NCBI GenBank assembly: GCA_964429795.1
Contig: CAYSCW010000006.1
Span: 1-64,000 of the forward strand
DNA length: 64,000 bases
Reading direction: 5' to 3'
Origin: CAYSCW01 sp964429795
GTDB taxonomy: Bacteria; Acidobacteriota; Aminicenantia; Aminicenantales; Aminicenantaceae
The notes beneath the pieces are model-generated. The model had not been told where the DNA came from and did no database searches. It saw nothing but the letters and a program-made list of their open reading frames with translations. Made by a program: the position numbers and the translations under genes. Positions 42,523 to 51,527 of the stretch are shown here, piece after piece; within the stretch, counting starts at the first letter, position 1; each line of letters opens with the position of its first letter.

Positions 42523-44263
42523 CTTTTTTTTCCTCCTTTTTAGTTGTTTTCGGGGGCCCGATATTCTTGAGTTGATCTCTCATGATATCCCCCAGTGTGA
42601 GTCTATCCTCTTGATTTTGCATGTATTTCTGGTATTCCAATTTTTGAATTTCCAACTGGGCCTGTCTGAAACTGAGTGAGAGTTTCCTCTTTTTTTGATC
42701 CATCCTGATAATTTTGGCCATCAGTTCTTGACCTATAGAGAAAGCCTCCTCAGGGTTTTCGATCCTTTTCTCATCTAGCTCAGATAGGAAGACAACCCCT
42801 TCGATTCCTGGAGTTATCTCTACGAAAACACCAAAGTTGGTGATGCGAACTATGTGTACCTTGACCAGATCTCCCATCTTCTGACGCAGGAAGAAATCCT
42901 CCCAGATATCTCCTTCCAGCTGTTTAATGCCTAGGGAGAGCTTTTGTTTTTCGGTATCGATATTCAATATGACCGCTTCGATCTCCTGGCCTTCCTTCAG
43001 TTTTTCAGAAGGATGCTTGATTTTTTCCCAGGATATGTCGGAGATGTGGATGAGACCATCCACTCCTTTTTCTACTTCCATGAATGCGCCAAAGTCGGTC
43101 AGGCTGGTTATCTTACCTTTCACCCGAGACCCTGGGCTGAATTTCTGTTTTAAGAGCTCTAAGGGATGGGGGGTGGTCTGTTTGAGCCCCAGAGATATCC
43201 GTTTCTGGGAAGGATTTATATCCAAAATGGTTACGGTCACTCCTTCTCCAGGGGAAAGAACCTTTTTAGGGTGAATCAATTTGCGTGACCACGTGAGGTC
43301 TGAAATATGGACCAGGCCTTCTATCCCTTTTTCCAGCTCGATAAAGGCGCCGAAATCAGCAAGGCTCACTACCCTTCCTGGGACTTTTTGCCCAATTTTG
43401 TATTTTTCATCGACATTTTCCCAAGGGTCAGGCGTGAGTTGTTTATATCCTAGAGATATTTTCTCTTCTTTTTCGTTAAAAGCGAGTACCATAACTTCAA
43501 CTTCTTCGCCTGCCTTAAACATCTCCGAAGGGTGATTGATTTTTCCCCAAGACATGTCTGAAATGTGAAGCAGGCCTTCCACTCCCCCTAAATCAATGAA
43601 TGCCCCAAAATTGGTAAGGGATTTGACCTGGCCTTTAATCTTTTTCCCTTTGCTCAATTTGCTGAACACCCGCCCTTTTCTCTTTTCTTTTTCATCCTGG
43701 AGGAACAGTTTTCGGGAAAGAACAGCATTTTCAGATATTCTGTCGAATTTGATGACCTTGAATTTATAGGTGTTGCCTAACAATTTTTCCGGATCCCTGA
43801 CCGCTCGAATATCAGCATGTGAGTTCGGAAGGAATGTCTTGATACCGACATTGACCGAGTACCCATTTTTTGTTTTTTCGATCACTTTCCCCAGAATCCA
43901 GCCATTGTGTTGGTAGGCTTTTTCCAGCTCATTCAGGGCTTTTAAGGCCAAGGCTTTTTTCTGAGAAAGGACAAGATACCCCTCTTTTATGTCGCTTCTC
44001 TCCAGAACAGCTTCCATCGTATCGCCCGGATGAATGTCTTTTGCTTCCATGTTTTCATTGAAATCTTCGATGGGAATGATGCCTTCGGACTTGAAACCTA
44101 CATCCACGATTACATGATTCCCAGTGACTTTGATCACCTTGCCTTTGACGATTTTCCCAGGGGCCAGTTCTTGGGCATTGAATTGGTAATGCTCTAAAAG
44201 ATTCTTGTAATCTTCAGAGGAGATGGTTTCTTCATCTTGCGATTTTTTTTTTGGTTCTGTCAT
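42515..44263 (-). CDS. rpsA: 30S ribosomal protein S1
   Basis: 582 residues with six S1 (OB-fold) RNA-binding repeats. The N-terminal pair starts at about 30 and 120; the four conserved C-terminal repeats carry LTNFGAFIDLGGVEGLLHISDMSW, LADFGAFIELEKGIEGLVHISDLTW, LTDFGAFMEVEKGVDGLIHISDISW and ITNFGVFVEITPGIEGVVFLSELD-type blocks. It recruits mRNA to the 30S subunit; its presence fits translation of poorly SD-led or leaderless messages. Its ATG overlaps the end of ispH. In some bacteria ispH and S1 are fused or adjacent; here they are separate but coupled. Confidence 0.96.
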   Translation of the reverse strand: MTEPKKKSQDEETISSEDYKNLLEHYQFNAQELAPGKIVKGKVIKVTGNHVIVDVGFKSEGIIPIEDFNENMEAKDIHPGDTMEAVLERSDIKEGYLVLSQKKALALKALNELEKAYQHNGWILGKVIEKTKNGYSVNVGIKTFLPNSHADIRAVRDPEKLLGNTYKFKVIKFDRISENAVLSRKLFLQDEKEKRKGRVFSKLSKGKKIKGQVKSLTNFGAFIDLGGVEGLLHISDMSWGKINHPSEMFKAGEEVEVMVLAFNEKEEKISLGYKQLTPDPWENVDEKYKIGQKVPGRVVSLADFGAFIELEKGIEGLVHISDLTWSRKLIHPKKVLSPGEGVTVTILDINPSQKRISLGLKQTTPHPLELLKQKFSPGSRVKGKITSLTDFGAFMEVEKGVDGLIHISDISWEKIKHPSEKLKEGQEIEAVILNIDTEKQKLSLGIKQLEGDIWEDFFLRQKMGDLVKVHIVRITNFGVFVEITPGIEGVVFLSELDEKRIENPEEAFSIGQELMAKIIRMDQKKRKLSLSFRQAQLEIQKLEYQKYMQNQEDRLTLGDIMRDQLKNIGPPKTTKKEEKKDD

Positions 44264-45129
44264 CGGATCATATTCTCCTTTGAAATTTGGCGGGCGAAGC
44301 TCTTTTTTATTTTCATTACAGCTTCCTGGATAGCTTCAGGGGGAGTGGATGCTCCTCCGGAAAGCCCAATTTTCTTTGCTCCCTCAAGCATTTGAGATGT
44401 GATTTTCTTTGCGCTTTCAATGAAGTATGTGTTAGGCAGGATTCGTTTTGATATCTGGTAAAGCTTGTTGGTATTGGAACTGTTTTTTCCTCCCACGATG
44501 AAAAGAGTGTCCACGCTGGATGCCAGTTCTGAGGTAGATTTCTGACGAGTTTGAGTGGAGCTGCAGATGGTATTGTAGACTTTGAGTTCTTCTGTTTTTT
44601 CGATAAGAGCGGCCACGACGTTAGCGAATAGATAGAGGTCCTGAGTGGATTGTGCCAGGACTGCTCTCTTCTTTTTGGAAGGCAAGCTCCTGGCCTGTGA
44701 TTCGTTCTCCACGATCACTCCCTTGCCCAAGCTATAGCCGATGAGACCTTTGATTTCTGGATGTTCTTTATTGCCGACGATAATGATCTCATCTTCTTTC
44801 TTGGCTAAACGTGAGACCAGCTTTTGAATTTTTTTGACGATGGGACAAGTAGCATCCACGATCTCCATCTTCCGCTCCATCAGTAACTTGTAGATATCAG
44901 GTGAGATTCCGTGACTTCGGATGATTACGGTGCCGCTCGATAGAGCGTCCAGATCCTCAACGGGATAAATGCCTTGGGCCTTCAAATCAGAGATGACCTG
45001 AGGATTATGTATGAGTTCGCCGAAGGTGAAGACCTCTCTATTTTTTTGTTGGTGTGTTCTTCGGGCAATCCTCAGAGCTCGCTTCACTCCGTAGCACAAT
45101 CCTGACTGTTTGGCGATGATGATTTCCAT
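44260..45129 (-). CDS. ispH: 4-hydroxy-3-methylbut-2-enyl diphosphate reductase IspH
   Basis: 289 residues. IspH makes IPP and DMAPP in the last step of the MEP pathway using a [4Fe-4S] cluster. The three cluster cysteines are present in SGLCYGVKRAL (residue 12), VDATCPIVKK (near 95) and NTICSSTQTRQ (near 193), with SHGISPD, STQDLYLF and GGKNSSNTNKL. It heads the rpsA operon and has a promoter immediately upstream. A ferredoxin-type reductant is required; candidates could include the Fe-S proteins at 54951-57543, which is inference. Confidence 0.96.
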   Translation of the reverse strand: MEIIIAKQSGLCYGVKRALRIARRTHQQKNREVFTFGELIHNPQVISDLKAQGIYPVEDLDALSSGTVIIRSHGISPDIYKLLMERKMEIVDATCPIVKKIQKLVSRLAKKEDEIIIVGNKEHPEIKGLIGYSLGKGVIVENESQARSLPSKKKRAVLAQSTQDLYLFANVVAALIEKTEELKVYNTICSSTQTRQKSTSELASSVDTLFIVGGKNSSNTNKLYQISKRILPNTYFIESAKKITSQMLEGAKKIGLSGGASTPPEAIQEAVMKIKKSFARQISKENMIR

Positions 45130-45149
45130 TTAGAAAAGATTGATCATAT

Positions 45150-45178
45150 ATATTATATGAGTTAAGCTCTTTTGTCAA
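45150..45178 (-). promoter_or_regulatory. Promoter of ispH-rpsA operon
   Basis: Minus-strand TTGACA (45178-45173) and TAATAT at 17 bases (45155-45150), overlapping TATAAT at 15 bases (45157-45152). Leader of roughly 15-20 bases. Confidence 0.6.
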
Positions 45179-45202
45179 TCTAAATATAGATAAAATATTG
45201 AC

Positions 45203-46342
45203 TTAGCTTCCTTTAGGATGGTGAAGAAAAGGCCCTATTCCCTTATTAAGAATTTCTGAATAGGGAGGCATATTCTGGATATCGATGGTCTTCTCGGGAT
45301 CGAGTTCTTCAAGGCTTCCAATCAGAGCCATTACTGCAGCCAGGTGCTGGGCCACTCTTCGTTTGAGAGGAATTCCCTCATCGGGGTAGTGAACAAAAAG
45401 ACGCCCTAACCTGGAGGCTTTGGCGTAGTTTTTGTCTTTTCCATCCACGATAAGAGAGGAGGAAGGTTTTCCTTTGAGCCTTCCTTGGGATGCATTGGCT
45501 GTCTCCAGCAGTATTGCCTTGATTTCCGCTTGATCTCCCCACTCTCGGTGACTCAGCCCCCTCAAGTTGGCCGGAGAAGCTTCCAGGCGGAGATCAAATC
45601 CGTACAGCTGTAACTCCATCTGGGCAAAAGCTGCCAGCTCTGCGCTGTTTGGATGGAAGACGATAGCGTTGATCACCGGGTACTCTGGAGCAGCCTCGTG
45701 GAGATCGAGGCCCAAATCTATCTTCTCTCTGCGGATAAGCTCCATGATGCCATAGGCGATTTTTTCTGTAAGATACCCTTTCCTTTTCCCCGGGTAACAG
45801 CGATTGAGGTTTCGGATTTCCGTTCCGGAAAGCTTCTGCCCTGCAGGATTCACATAGATGGCTGGATCTGGCCACTGGTGGATAGGGTTGGTCAGGCGGG
45901 AGCCGTAGCGGAAGACTCTGCGACTTCCCATTGTTTCTAGGAAAAATTTTTGAGGATTCCCCTCTTGAGGATCGTTATGAGTGAAGCCGCTGTTGTTGGC
46001 TCGAGGAACGATGACAACTTTTCCACAGGAGACTATGATATTCTCAGCAAGTACCACAGCCGTTAAGAAGCCGGCAGGTTCATTGGGGTGTGTTCCGCCA
46101 AGAATCAAAAGATTCCCCCCTTTCTCCTGGCCCTGGAAGAGAAAAACATCCGTATCTCCTGGAGTGCCTTTGAGTTCAGGGAAATAGAAGCTCAGCATTC
46201 TTCGCTCAGAGAGTCCTTTGCTGGGATAGATGGATTCTTTTTTATGCATCTCTAAAAAGGAGGCGCCAGAGAAAAGGCTGAGGATAAAAGCAAAGAAGAG
46301 AAGGGCGGTGGCCGAGAGGTGATTATTTTTTATTTTACCCAT
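45203..46342 (-). CDS. Exported AspA/AstE-like (succinylglutamate desuccinylase/aspartoacylase) zinc deacylase
   Basis: 379 residues. The N-terminus (ALLFFAFILSLFSGASF, about 11-27) is a signal peptide or anchor, so the enzyme should work outside the cytoplasm. Zinc-site blocks: LILGGTHPNEPAG (about 79-91, His and Glu ligands), RANNSGFTH and NLNRCYPG, and LGLDLHEAAPE (third His and nearby acid near 208). This family removes the acyl group from N-acyl amino acids. It is four bases downstream of a 48-residue membrane protein gene and follows a DctM-like permease, a DUF6305-like protein and a gamma-glutamyltransferase, all apparently one operon. Confidence 0.82.
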   Translation of the reverse strand: MGKIKNNHLSATALLFFAFILSLFSGASFLEMHKKESIYPSKGLSERRMLSFYFPELKGTPGDTDVFLFQGQEKGGNLLILGGTHPNEPAGFLTAVVLAENIIVSCGKVVIVPRANNSGFTHNDPQEGNPQKFFLETMGSRRVFRYGSRLTNPIHQWPDPAIYVNPAGQKLSGTEIRNLNRCYPGKRKGYLTEKIAYGIMELIRREKIDLGLDLHEAAPEYPVINAIVFHPNSAELAAFAQMELQLYGFDLRLEASPANLRGLSHREWGDQAEIKAILLETANASQGRLKGKPSSSLIVDGKDKNYAKASRLGRLFVHYPDEGIPLKRRVAQHLAAVMALIGSLEELDPEKTIDIQNMPPYSEILNKGIGPFLHHPKGS

Positions 46343-46345
46343 GGT

Positions 46346-46492
46346 CTACTTGATCAAGAGAACCCGCAGCAGAAACACCACCAAGAGGATGGCTGTGCTC
46401 ACCTGACTCCAGAATTTTTTATCACGAAAGAGGTACCAGATAAAATGGAGAGTCAGATAGATAACGATCAGATGATAGATGATTTGCATCAT
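46346..46492 (-). CDS. 48-residue two-helix membrane protein
   Basis: A frame starting with two ATG codons at 46492 and ending at TAG 46346-46348. The product begins MMQIIYHLIVIYLTLHFIWY, has a charged loop FRDKKFW and a second hydrophobic stretch TAILLVVFLLRVLLIK. It fills almost exactly the space between the permease stop (46495) and the deacylase start (46342), with tight spacing on both sides. By position it could be a minimal small subunit for the DctM-like permease, whose usual DctQ partner (four helices, ~160 residues) is missing. No homologue is known to me. Confidence 0.65.
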   Translation of the reverse strand: MMQIIYHLIVIYLTLHFIWYLFRDKKFWSQVSTAILLVVFLLRVLLIK

Positions 46493-46494
46493 TT

Positions 46495-47763
46495 TTATAT
46501 CACCTTATCCAGAATGGGCACAAGGAGTAAGATTCCTATTCCCAGGATTAGCTCAGAAAGAGCCGGTACCAGACAATACCGAAGCACTCGGAAATAATTT
46601 TTTTCGCCAACTACTTGAGCGGCAAAGATACCTGCCAGGGCTGTTGGGGGCATAAGGTCTCCCAGCCCCGCTACTGCTGAAAGGGCCGAAGAGGTGAGCA
46701 CGGCATTTTTCTCTATCATGGTCAATATAAAGGGGACGCCCAGGATTGAAGCGGAGCCAAAAGCCGAGACTGCCCCAAAGAGGGGCATACTAAGAGCAAT
46801 ACTTAAATAGAAGAGTACAGGGGGTAAGGCAAGAAAAGAGATGACCGCCCAGCCTCGGCCTCCGGTCAGAGTCATGATCTGGATGAACATGCCAACTCCA
46901 GCCAGAATGCACAGTATGGGCATGGCCTCCTGGATAGCCTCCTGGGTGGCTTTAAGAAAATTGAAGGGTCTTCCGCAGAAAATGCCCACTAAGCTGCCCA
47001 AAAAGAAGATAGCCGGAATGCCTAGGTCCGGCATGATTTTAGCCAGGAGCCCTTGGCCGATCATCAGAAAGAAAACGACGAGGAGGGGCAGGTACAGCCG
47101 GAAGCCATACTGGCGAGCATAGGAGGGGGGCAGGATGGTTTTCATCTCCTCATATTCGATGATCTTGGTATCCTTGTATCCTATCCACAAGGAAATAAAA
47201 ATTGCCAGAGGAACCACGATGATCAGTAAAGGCACGGTCACGCCTACATAGGGCATGTCCACGCCTCCGCCCATAATCATCACCAGAATGTTCACTGGAG
47301 GGGCGATCATACCCAAAATTCCTCCCATGGCGATCAACGCCGCGGTTTTCACCCTGTGGAGTCCTAACTTCATCAGCACCGGAGCCACCAACGCTCCCGT
47401 GCTGAGAACGGCTGTGGTGGAGGATCCGGTGATCATCCCCGGAAACATGACGATAAACATGACCGTCAGAAGCAGGGAAACTTTTCTTTTGTAGAATGCC
47501 CTCAACAGAATGGATGTGATTGTATCCAGAATGCCTGAGTCCTGAAGAACCTTCATGAAGATCATGGCGGTGATGATGATCAGGATGGTGTCGAAATAGA
47601 CAAAGCTTCCCTCGATAAGATGACGGAGGGCGATTCCTTCTTTGGCTAGAAGAGCACCGGCTAAGGCCGAGATGACAAGCGAAACCCCGATAGGAAGCTT
47701 CATGACCATAGCCAGAAGAACGAAGATGGCCACCATGAGCAAAAAAATCACCCATTCAGGCAT
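46495..47763 (-). CDS. DctM-like TRAP transporter large permease
   Basis: 422 residues and about twelve membrane helices. Family features: LPIGVSLVISALAGALL near the N-terminus, MITGSSTTAVLSTGALVAPVL, a GMIAPPVNILVMIMGG block, and a second half with LGDLMPPTALAGIFAAQVV, giving the two inverted halves of TRAP/IT-superfamily permeases. These carry carboxylates or acylated amino acids by sodium gradient with a periplasmic binding protein and a DctQ subunit. No DctP/DctQ gene is adjacent; instead a DUF6305-like exported protein precedes it and a 48-residue membrane protein follows. AAGGA lies upstream of the ATG. Confidence 0.85.
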   Translation of the reverse strand: MPEWVIFLLMVAIFVLLAMVMKLPIGVSLVISALAGALLAKEGIALRHLIEGSFVYFDTILIIITAMIFMKVLQDSGILDTITSILLRAFYKRKVSLLLTVMFIVMFPGMITGSSTTAVLSTGALVAPVLMKLGLHRVKTAALIAMGGILGMIAPPVNILVMIMGGGVDMPYVGVTVPLLIIVVPLAIFISLWIGYKDTKIIEYEEMKTILPPSYARQYGFRLYLPLLVVFFLMIGQGLLAKIMPDLGIPAIFFLGSLVGIFCGRPFNFLKATQEAIQEAMPILCILAGVGMFIQIMTLTGGRGWAVISFLALPPVLFYLSIALSMPLFGAVSAFGSASILGVPFILTMIEKNAVLTSSALSAVAGLGDLMPPTALAGIFAAQVVGEKNYFRVLRYCLVPALSELILGIGILLLVPILDKVI

Positions 47764-47839
47764 TTTTACTTATCCTTGGAAGATTGACTCAAGGGTTCTT
47801 CTTATTCGGTCCGTTCGGGGAACGGAATCTACATAATAA

Positions 47840-48478
47840 TTAATATGTGGACATTGCAGAATTATTATGCAAAACCTGTAGCATTGTTATGGGGACCCTG
47901 CGGCTCATTATCTTAAGTTTGATCTTGAACGCCTGCCTTAAGGGCTCCAGAGCATCGATGGTTTTATCCACCTCGATAAGAGGAATGTTGTTCTCCCCAC
48001 AGATTGTGGTGAACAGTCCGTCTTTGTTCCCGGATTTAAGCACAAAGGCCATTTGAGCGTATGGGAGAAAGGCCGTGATGAACTCATCGGAGAGTTGACC
48101 CCGTCTGGCTTCTCCTCCCAGATGAAGGCAGAGAATGGGGATGTTTTTCTCTTGAGCTTTTTCTATGAGCAGGTTGACCCTCTTCTTTTCTTCCGAGACA
48201 TCCAGTCCGGCTGTTCCCATGCCTTTCAAGCTTGCACCGATGACCAGAGCAACGGTTTTTATGTTTTCCAGCTCTTCAGCCGTGGCCAGTTTGGAGAGGG
48301 TCGCCTCAAGACCTGCTCTTTTGGCTAGAACCGAAGCCAGTTGGACATCGGCACTCTGACCAGCAGAAGTAATCAGGATCGGCTGTTCGAAAAGGAGAAG
48401 GTTTTCATCCATCTGGTTCTGGGCAAAAAGGCTGCAGCAAAAAAAGGCGATAAAGGTGGTTGTTAAAACTTTTTTCAT
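47840..48478 (-). CDS. Exported DUF6305-like protein
   Basis: 212 residues. The first ~19 residues (KKVLTTTFIAFFCCSLFAQ) form a signal peptide. The rest looks like an alpha/beta domain: QPILITSAGQSADVQLASVLAKRAGL, TVALVIGASLKGMGTAGLD, IPILCLHLGGEARRGQ and NNIPLIEVDKT. I associate this pattern with DUF6305, of unknown function. Placed between ggt and the DctM-like permease, it is a candidate binding component for the transporter, though much smaller than a DctP protein (~330). This is positional inference. Confidence 0.65.
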   Translation of the reverse strand: MKKVLTTTFIAFFCCSLFAQNQMDENLLLFEQPILITSAGQSADVQLASVLAKRAGLEATLSKLATAEELENIKTVALVIGASLKGMGTAGLDVSEEKKRVNLLIEKAQEKNIPILCLHLGGEARRGQLSDEFITAFLPYAQMAFVLKSGNKDGLFTTICGENNIPLIEVDKTIDALEPLRQAFKIKLKIMSRRVPITMLQVLHNNSAMSTY

Positions 48479-48495
48479 GATAAAATTCTCTCTGT

Positions 48496-50223
48496 TTAAT
48501 AGCCAGCTCCAAAGCCGTCTCTTCTCGAGTCGGCTCCGCCGAATAAGATCTTTTCCTCCTGGGAAATAAGAATTCCCTGGGCTCCTCCAAAATACTTGTC
48601 GAAGGCTTGTCGAACGATGGGCTTGTGGCCCATGCTTTCAAGCGTTTGGATGATGGAGGAAGGGATGCGGGATTCCAGATGCAGATTCTTCGGTTTTCCT
48701 TGGACCGAATATGTGAAAAAGCGGGGGGCTTCGATGGCTTCATCCAGAGACATGCCGAACTCAATGATATTCAGAATGATCTGGGTGAGGGAGGGGAAAA
48801 TTCTTGTCCCCCCTGGAGACCCAAGCACAAGATAGGGCTTATCTTCTTTAAAAAGGATGAGGGGGCCCATCGAGCTGACTGGTCGTCTTTCAGATCGCGC
48901 AGCGTTGCTGGAAAGGGGATCCTGCGAAAAATCGGCCATCTGATTGTTCAGGAGAAAACCTGTGTTTTCAGGAACGATCCCTGTGCCGAAAAAGTAATTG
49001 ATAGATTGGGTGAGGGAGACGATATTTCCTTGCTCATCCACAACTGAGAGATGTGTCGTGCTCTCCTTTTTGTTCGCCTTTTCATCAAAATCACCATGAG
49101 GATATGAATCCAGCGTTCGATCAGGCTTAATTTGCGAAGCGATAGAAGCTGCGTACTTTTTAGAGATGAGTTCTTCTAGAGGAATGGAAATAAACTCCGG
49201 ATCGCCAAGATAGCGAGCACGGTCGGCAAAAACAAAGCGTAGGGCCTCAGAGAAATGATGGATATATGACACAGTGTTCTGCCCCCATTCCTTCAAGGGC
49301 CAGTTTTCAGCGATGTTGAGGAGCTGGACAATATGGAGGCCTCCCGAGCTAGGAGGGTTAATGGTGAAGAGGGTGTAATCTTTGTATGTTCCTTTTAAAG
49401 GCTGCTGTTCGAGTGGTTTGTAGAGAGCCAGGTCCTCAAGGGTTATGATACCACTTTTCTCTTTAACAGCTCTGATAATCTTTCTGGCAATTTCCCCCTT
49501 GTAGAATTCTTCACTGCCTTTGGAAGCGATAATCCTGAGAGTTTGGGCCAGGTCAGGATTGCGGAAGATGTCTCCAGACTCGTAGGGAAGGCCCTGGTTG
49601 AGATAACAGCTCTGTTCCCCTGCGTTCTGGTAGAGTTTCTCATACTCATCCTTGTTGATGGCGCTGAATGTTTGGCTGACTTTAAAACCCTTCTCCGCGA
49701 TCTCTATGGCTCTTTGGGTGACTTCGGAGAGGTTCCTGGTGCCGTATTTTTCGAGAGCATAGGACCAGCCGGCTAGAGCACCCGGCACCGCCACTGCCAG
49801 ACCATGTGTCCTGCGCAATTCTTCTTTTGTTTCCCCCTCTATCATGAACATCTCAGGATAAGCCTGCCGTGGTGCCTTTTCTCTGAAATTGATGACGGTC
49901 ACTTTTTTTTGTTGTGCAAGGTAGATGACCATAAAGCCTCCACCACCTATACCTGAGGCAAATGGTTCGCAGGCGTTGAGGGCGAAGGCAGTGGCAACGG
50001 CAGCATCAATGGCGTTACCCCTCTTCTTAAGCATATCCAGTCCTGCCTGAGCTGCCAAGGGATGAGCAGCAACAACCATTCCCTTGCGTCCAACAAAATT
50101 ATACGGCTCGTGCCTGTCTGCTGGAGGCTTTTGCACCTCTGGATTCTTCTCTTGATGAGAGTAAAGAGCCAGAAAGAGCAGGGGTGCAATTAAGGCCAGA
50201 GATATGATTTTCCTGATTATCAT
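48496..50223 (-). CDS. ggt: Gamma-glutamyltransferase / hydrolase
   Basis: 575 residues from the ATG at 50223, four bases after the scpB stop. An N-terminal signal (IIRKIISLALIAPLLFLALYS) directs export. GGT is an Ntn-hydrolase proenzyme; the nucleophile is the threonine at the start of TTHLSVVDEQGN (near residue 392), preceded by the cleavage site, and NGNAIDAAVATAFALNACEP, GIGGGGFMVIY and SSMGPLILF with GSPGGTRI complete the active site. It cleaves gamma-glutamyl bonds of glutathione and related peptides in the periplasm. It begins the transport/deacylase cluster. Confidence 0.93.
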   Translation of the reverse strand: MIIRKIISLALIAPLLFLALYSHQEKNPEVQKPPADRHEPYNFVGRKGMVVAAHPLAAQAGLDMLKKRGNAIDAAVATAFALNACEPFASGIGGGGFMVIYLAQQKKVTVINFREKAPRQAYPEMFMIEGETKEELRRTHGLAVAVPGALAGWSYALEKYGTRNLSEVTQRAIEIAEKGFKVSQTFSAINKDEYEKLYQNAGEQSCYLNQGLPYESGDIFRNPDLAQTLRIIASKGSEEFYKGEIARKIIRAVKEKSGIITLEDLALYKPLEQQPLKGTYKDYTLFTINPPSSGGLHIVQLLNIAENWPLKEWGQNTVSYIHHFSEALRFVFADRARYLGDPEFISIPLEELISKKYAASIASQIKPDRTLDSYPHGDFDEKANKKESTTHLSVVDEQGNIVSLTQSINYFFGTGIVPENTGFLLNNQMADFSQDPLSSNAARSERRPVSSMGPLILFKEDKPYLVLGSPGGTRIFPSLTQIILNIIEFGMSLDEAIEAPRFFTYSVQGKPKNLHLESRIPSSIIQTLESMGHKPIVRQAFDKYFGGAQGILISQEEKILFGGADSRRDGFGAGY

Positions 50224-50227
50224 AGTC

Positions 50228-50773
50228 CTATTCCCCAAATTCTTTCTCCTCCAGGAATTTGGATATCTCCTCTTGGGAAGGAAGATCTTGGAGGCTGTTC
50301 AGACCAAAATAGGTGAGAAATTTATCTGATGTCCTGTAAATTAGAGGCCTTCCCGGAACTTTCTTGCGGCCCATGATTTTGACTAGTTTTTTCTGGAGGA
50401 GGACCTTCATCGTATGGGTAGAATCAACACCTCTGAGGGTTGAGGTTTCTGCCAGGGTTATCGGCTGATTGTAAGCGATGGCTGACAGGGTTTCCAGGGC
50501 TGCTCGGGAAAGCCTGGATTTTTTTGCCGTTTTGAGAAATCTCCTGATCCACATGTCAAACTCAGGTTTGGTGGAGAAGAAGTAGCCTCCTCCGGAGAGG
50601 GTGATCTGGATGCCTCTCTCGTTGGAGACATAACTCTCCAGGAGGTCCTTTATGGCCTGTTCGATTTCTTCTTTTTCGAATTCCTGGAGCACGCTCTTGA
50701 TCTCTTCCAAGGAGAGCGGTTCCAGGGAAACGAATATCAACGATTCAATGAGTTCCCTCAGATGTTTTTTCAT
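50228..50773 (-). CDS. scpB: Segregation and condensation protein B
   Basis: 181 residues with two winged-helix domains: RELIESLIFVSLEPLSLEEIK at the start and SRAALETLSAIAYNQPITLAE then RGVDSTHTMKVLLQKKLVKIMGRKKVPGRPL. ScpB pairs with ScpA as the kleisin-associated part of the SMC condensin. Its ATG overlaps the scpA stop. The smc gene is not in the window. Confidence 0.95.
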   Translation of the reverse strand: MKKHLRELIESLIFVSLEPLSLEEIKSVLQEFEKEEIEQAIKDLLESYVSNERGIQITLSGGGYFFSTKPEFDMWIRRFLKTAKKSRLSRAALETLSAIAYNQPITLAETSTLRGVDSTHTMKVLLQKKLVKIMGRKKVPGRPLIYRTSDKFLTYFGLNSLQDLPSQEEISKFLEEKEFGE

Positions 50774-51504
50774 ACAATTATCTCAACCTGGGATGGGTTA
50801 CGCAGCCAGACTTTGATGGAGTGGAAAACCTTCTCTTGGGTGGCGATCACAATTCGGGCCTTTATAAGTTCCAAAAGGCTAAAGAAGGAAACCAAAGATT
50901 CTTGGAGGGATTTCTGTCGGCAGAAATAATCGAAGAAGTCCAGATAAGCGACATCCTTGAGGATGGAGAGAATCTCTTTCATCTTTTCTTCGATGGAGTA
51001 TTCCTTGCCTTTGATGATATGTGTGTTTTCCAACTCTTTCCGTTTCATGAGCAGAAAGAACGACTCGGCCAAGTCGAAAAGTGAAACCTCTTCCAGCTCT
51101 ATCTCCTCTTGGAGCAGAGGAGAGGGCGGAGCGCTCCTCTTCCATCTCTTCAGTTCTTCTTCTTCTTTATCCCTGAGAAGGGCTGATATCGCCTTGATTT
51201 TTTGGTAGTCTATCAGACGATCCACCAGGATTTGGCGTGGATCTTCTTCCTCTTCCGGCTTTCCCCGAGGCAGGAGCACTTGAGATTTGATATAGATGAG
51301 GAGGGTGGCGATGAGAAGGAATTCCGCTTCCCGATCCAGGTTGATCTTCTCTTTCTGATTAAGGTACTCCAGGTAGTCTTTGGTGATGGTGGCGATAGGA
51401 ATGTCGTGGATGTCGATCTTTTTCTTCCTGATGAGGAAGAGAAGGAGATCTAGGGGCCCTTCGAAGGACTCCAGCTTGACTTGGTAGCTTCTTGCTTCTT
51501 CCAT
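50770..51504 (-). CDS. scpA: Segregation and condensation protein A (kleisin)
   Basis: 244 residues. N-terminal YQVKLESFEGPLDLLLFLIRKKKIDIHDIPIATITKDYLEYL is the SMC-head binding signature of ScpA, followed by AEFLLIATLLIYIKSQVLLP; the C-terminal part forms the second SMC contact. It is transcribed with scpB downstream and trpS upstream. Confidence 0.95.
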   Translation of the reverse strand: MEEARSYQVKLESFEGPLDLLLFLIRKKKIDIHDIPIATITKDYLEYLNQKEKINLDREAEFLLIATLLIYIKSQVLLPRGKPEEEEDPRQILVDRLIDYQKIKAISALLRDKEEEELKRWKRSAPPSPLLQEEIELEEVSLFDLAESFFLLMKRKELENTHIIKGKEYSIEEKMKEILSILKDVAYLDFFDYFCRQKSLQESLVSFFSLLELIKARIVIATQEKVFHSIKVWLRNPSQVEIIV

Positions 51505-51527
51505 CGCAACAAGTCGATCTATCGCTT

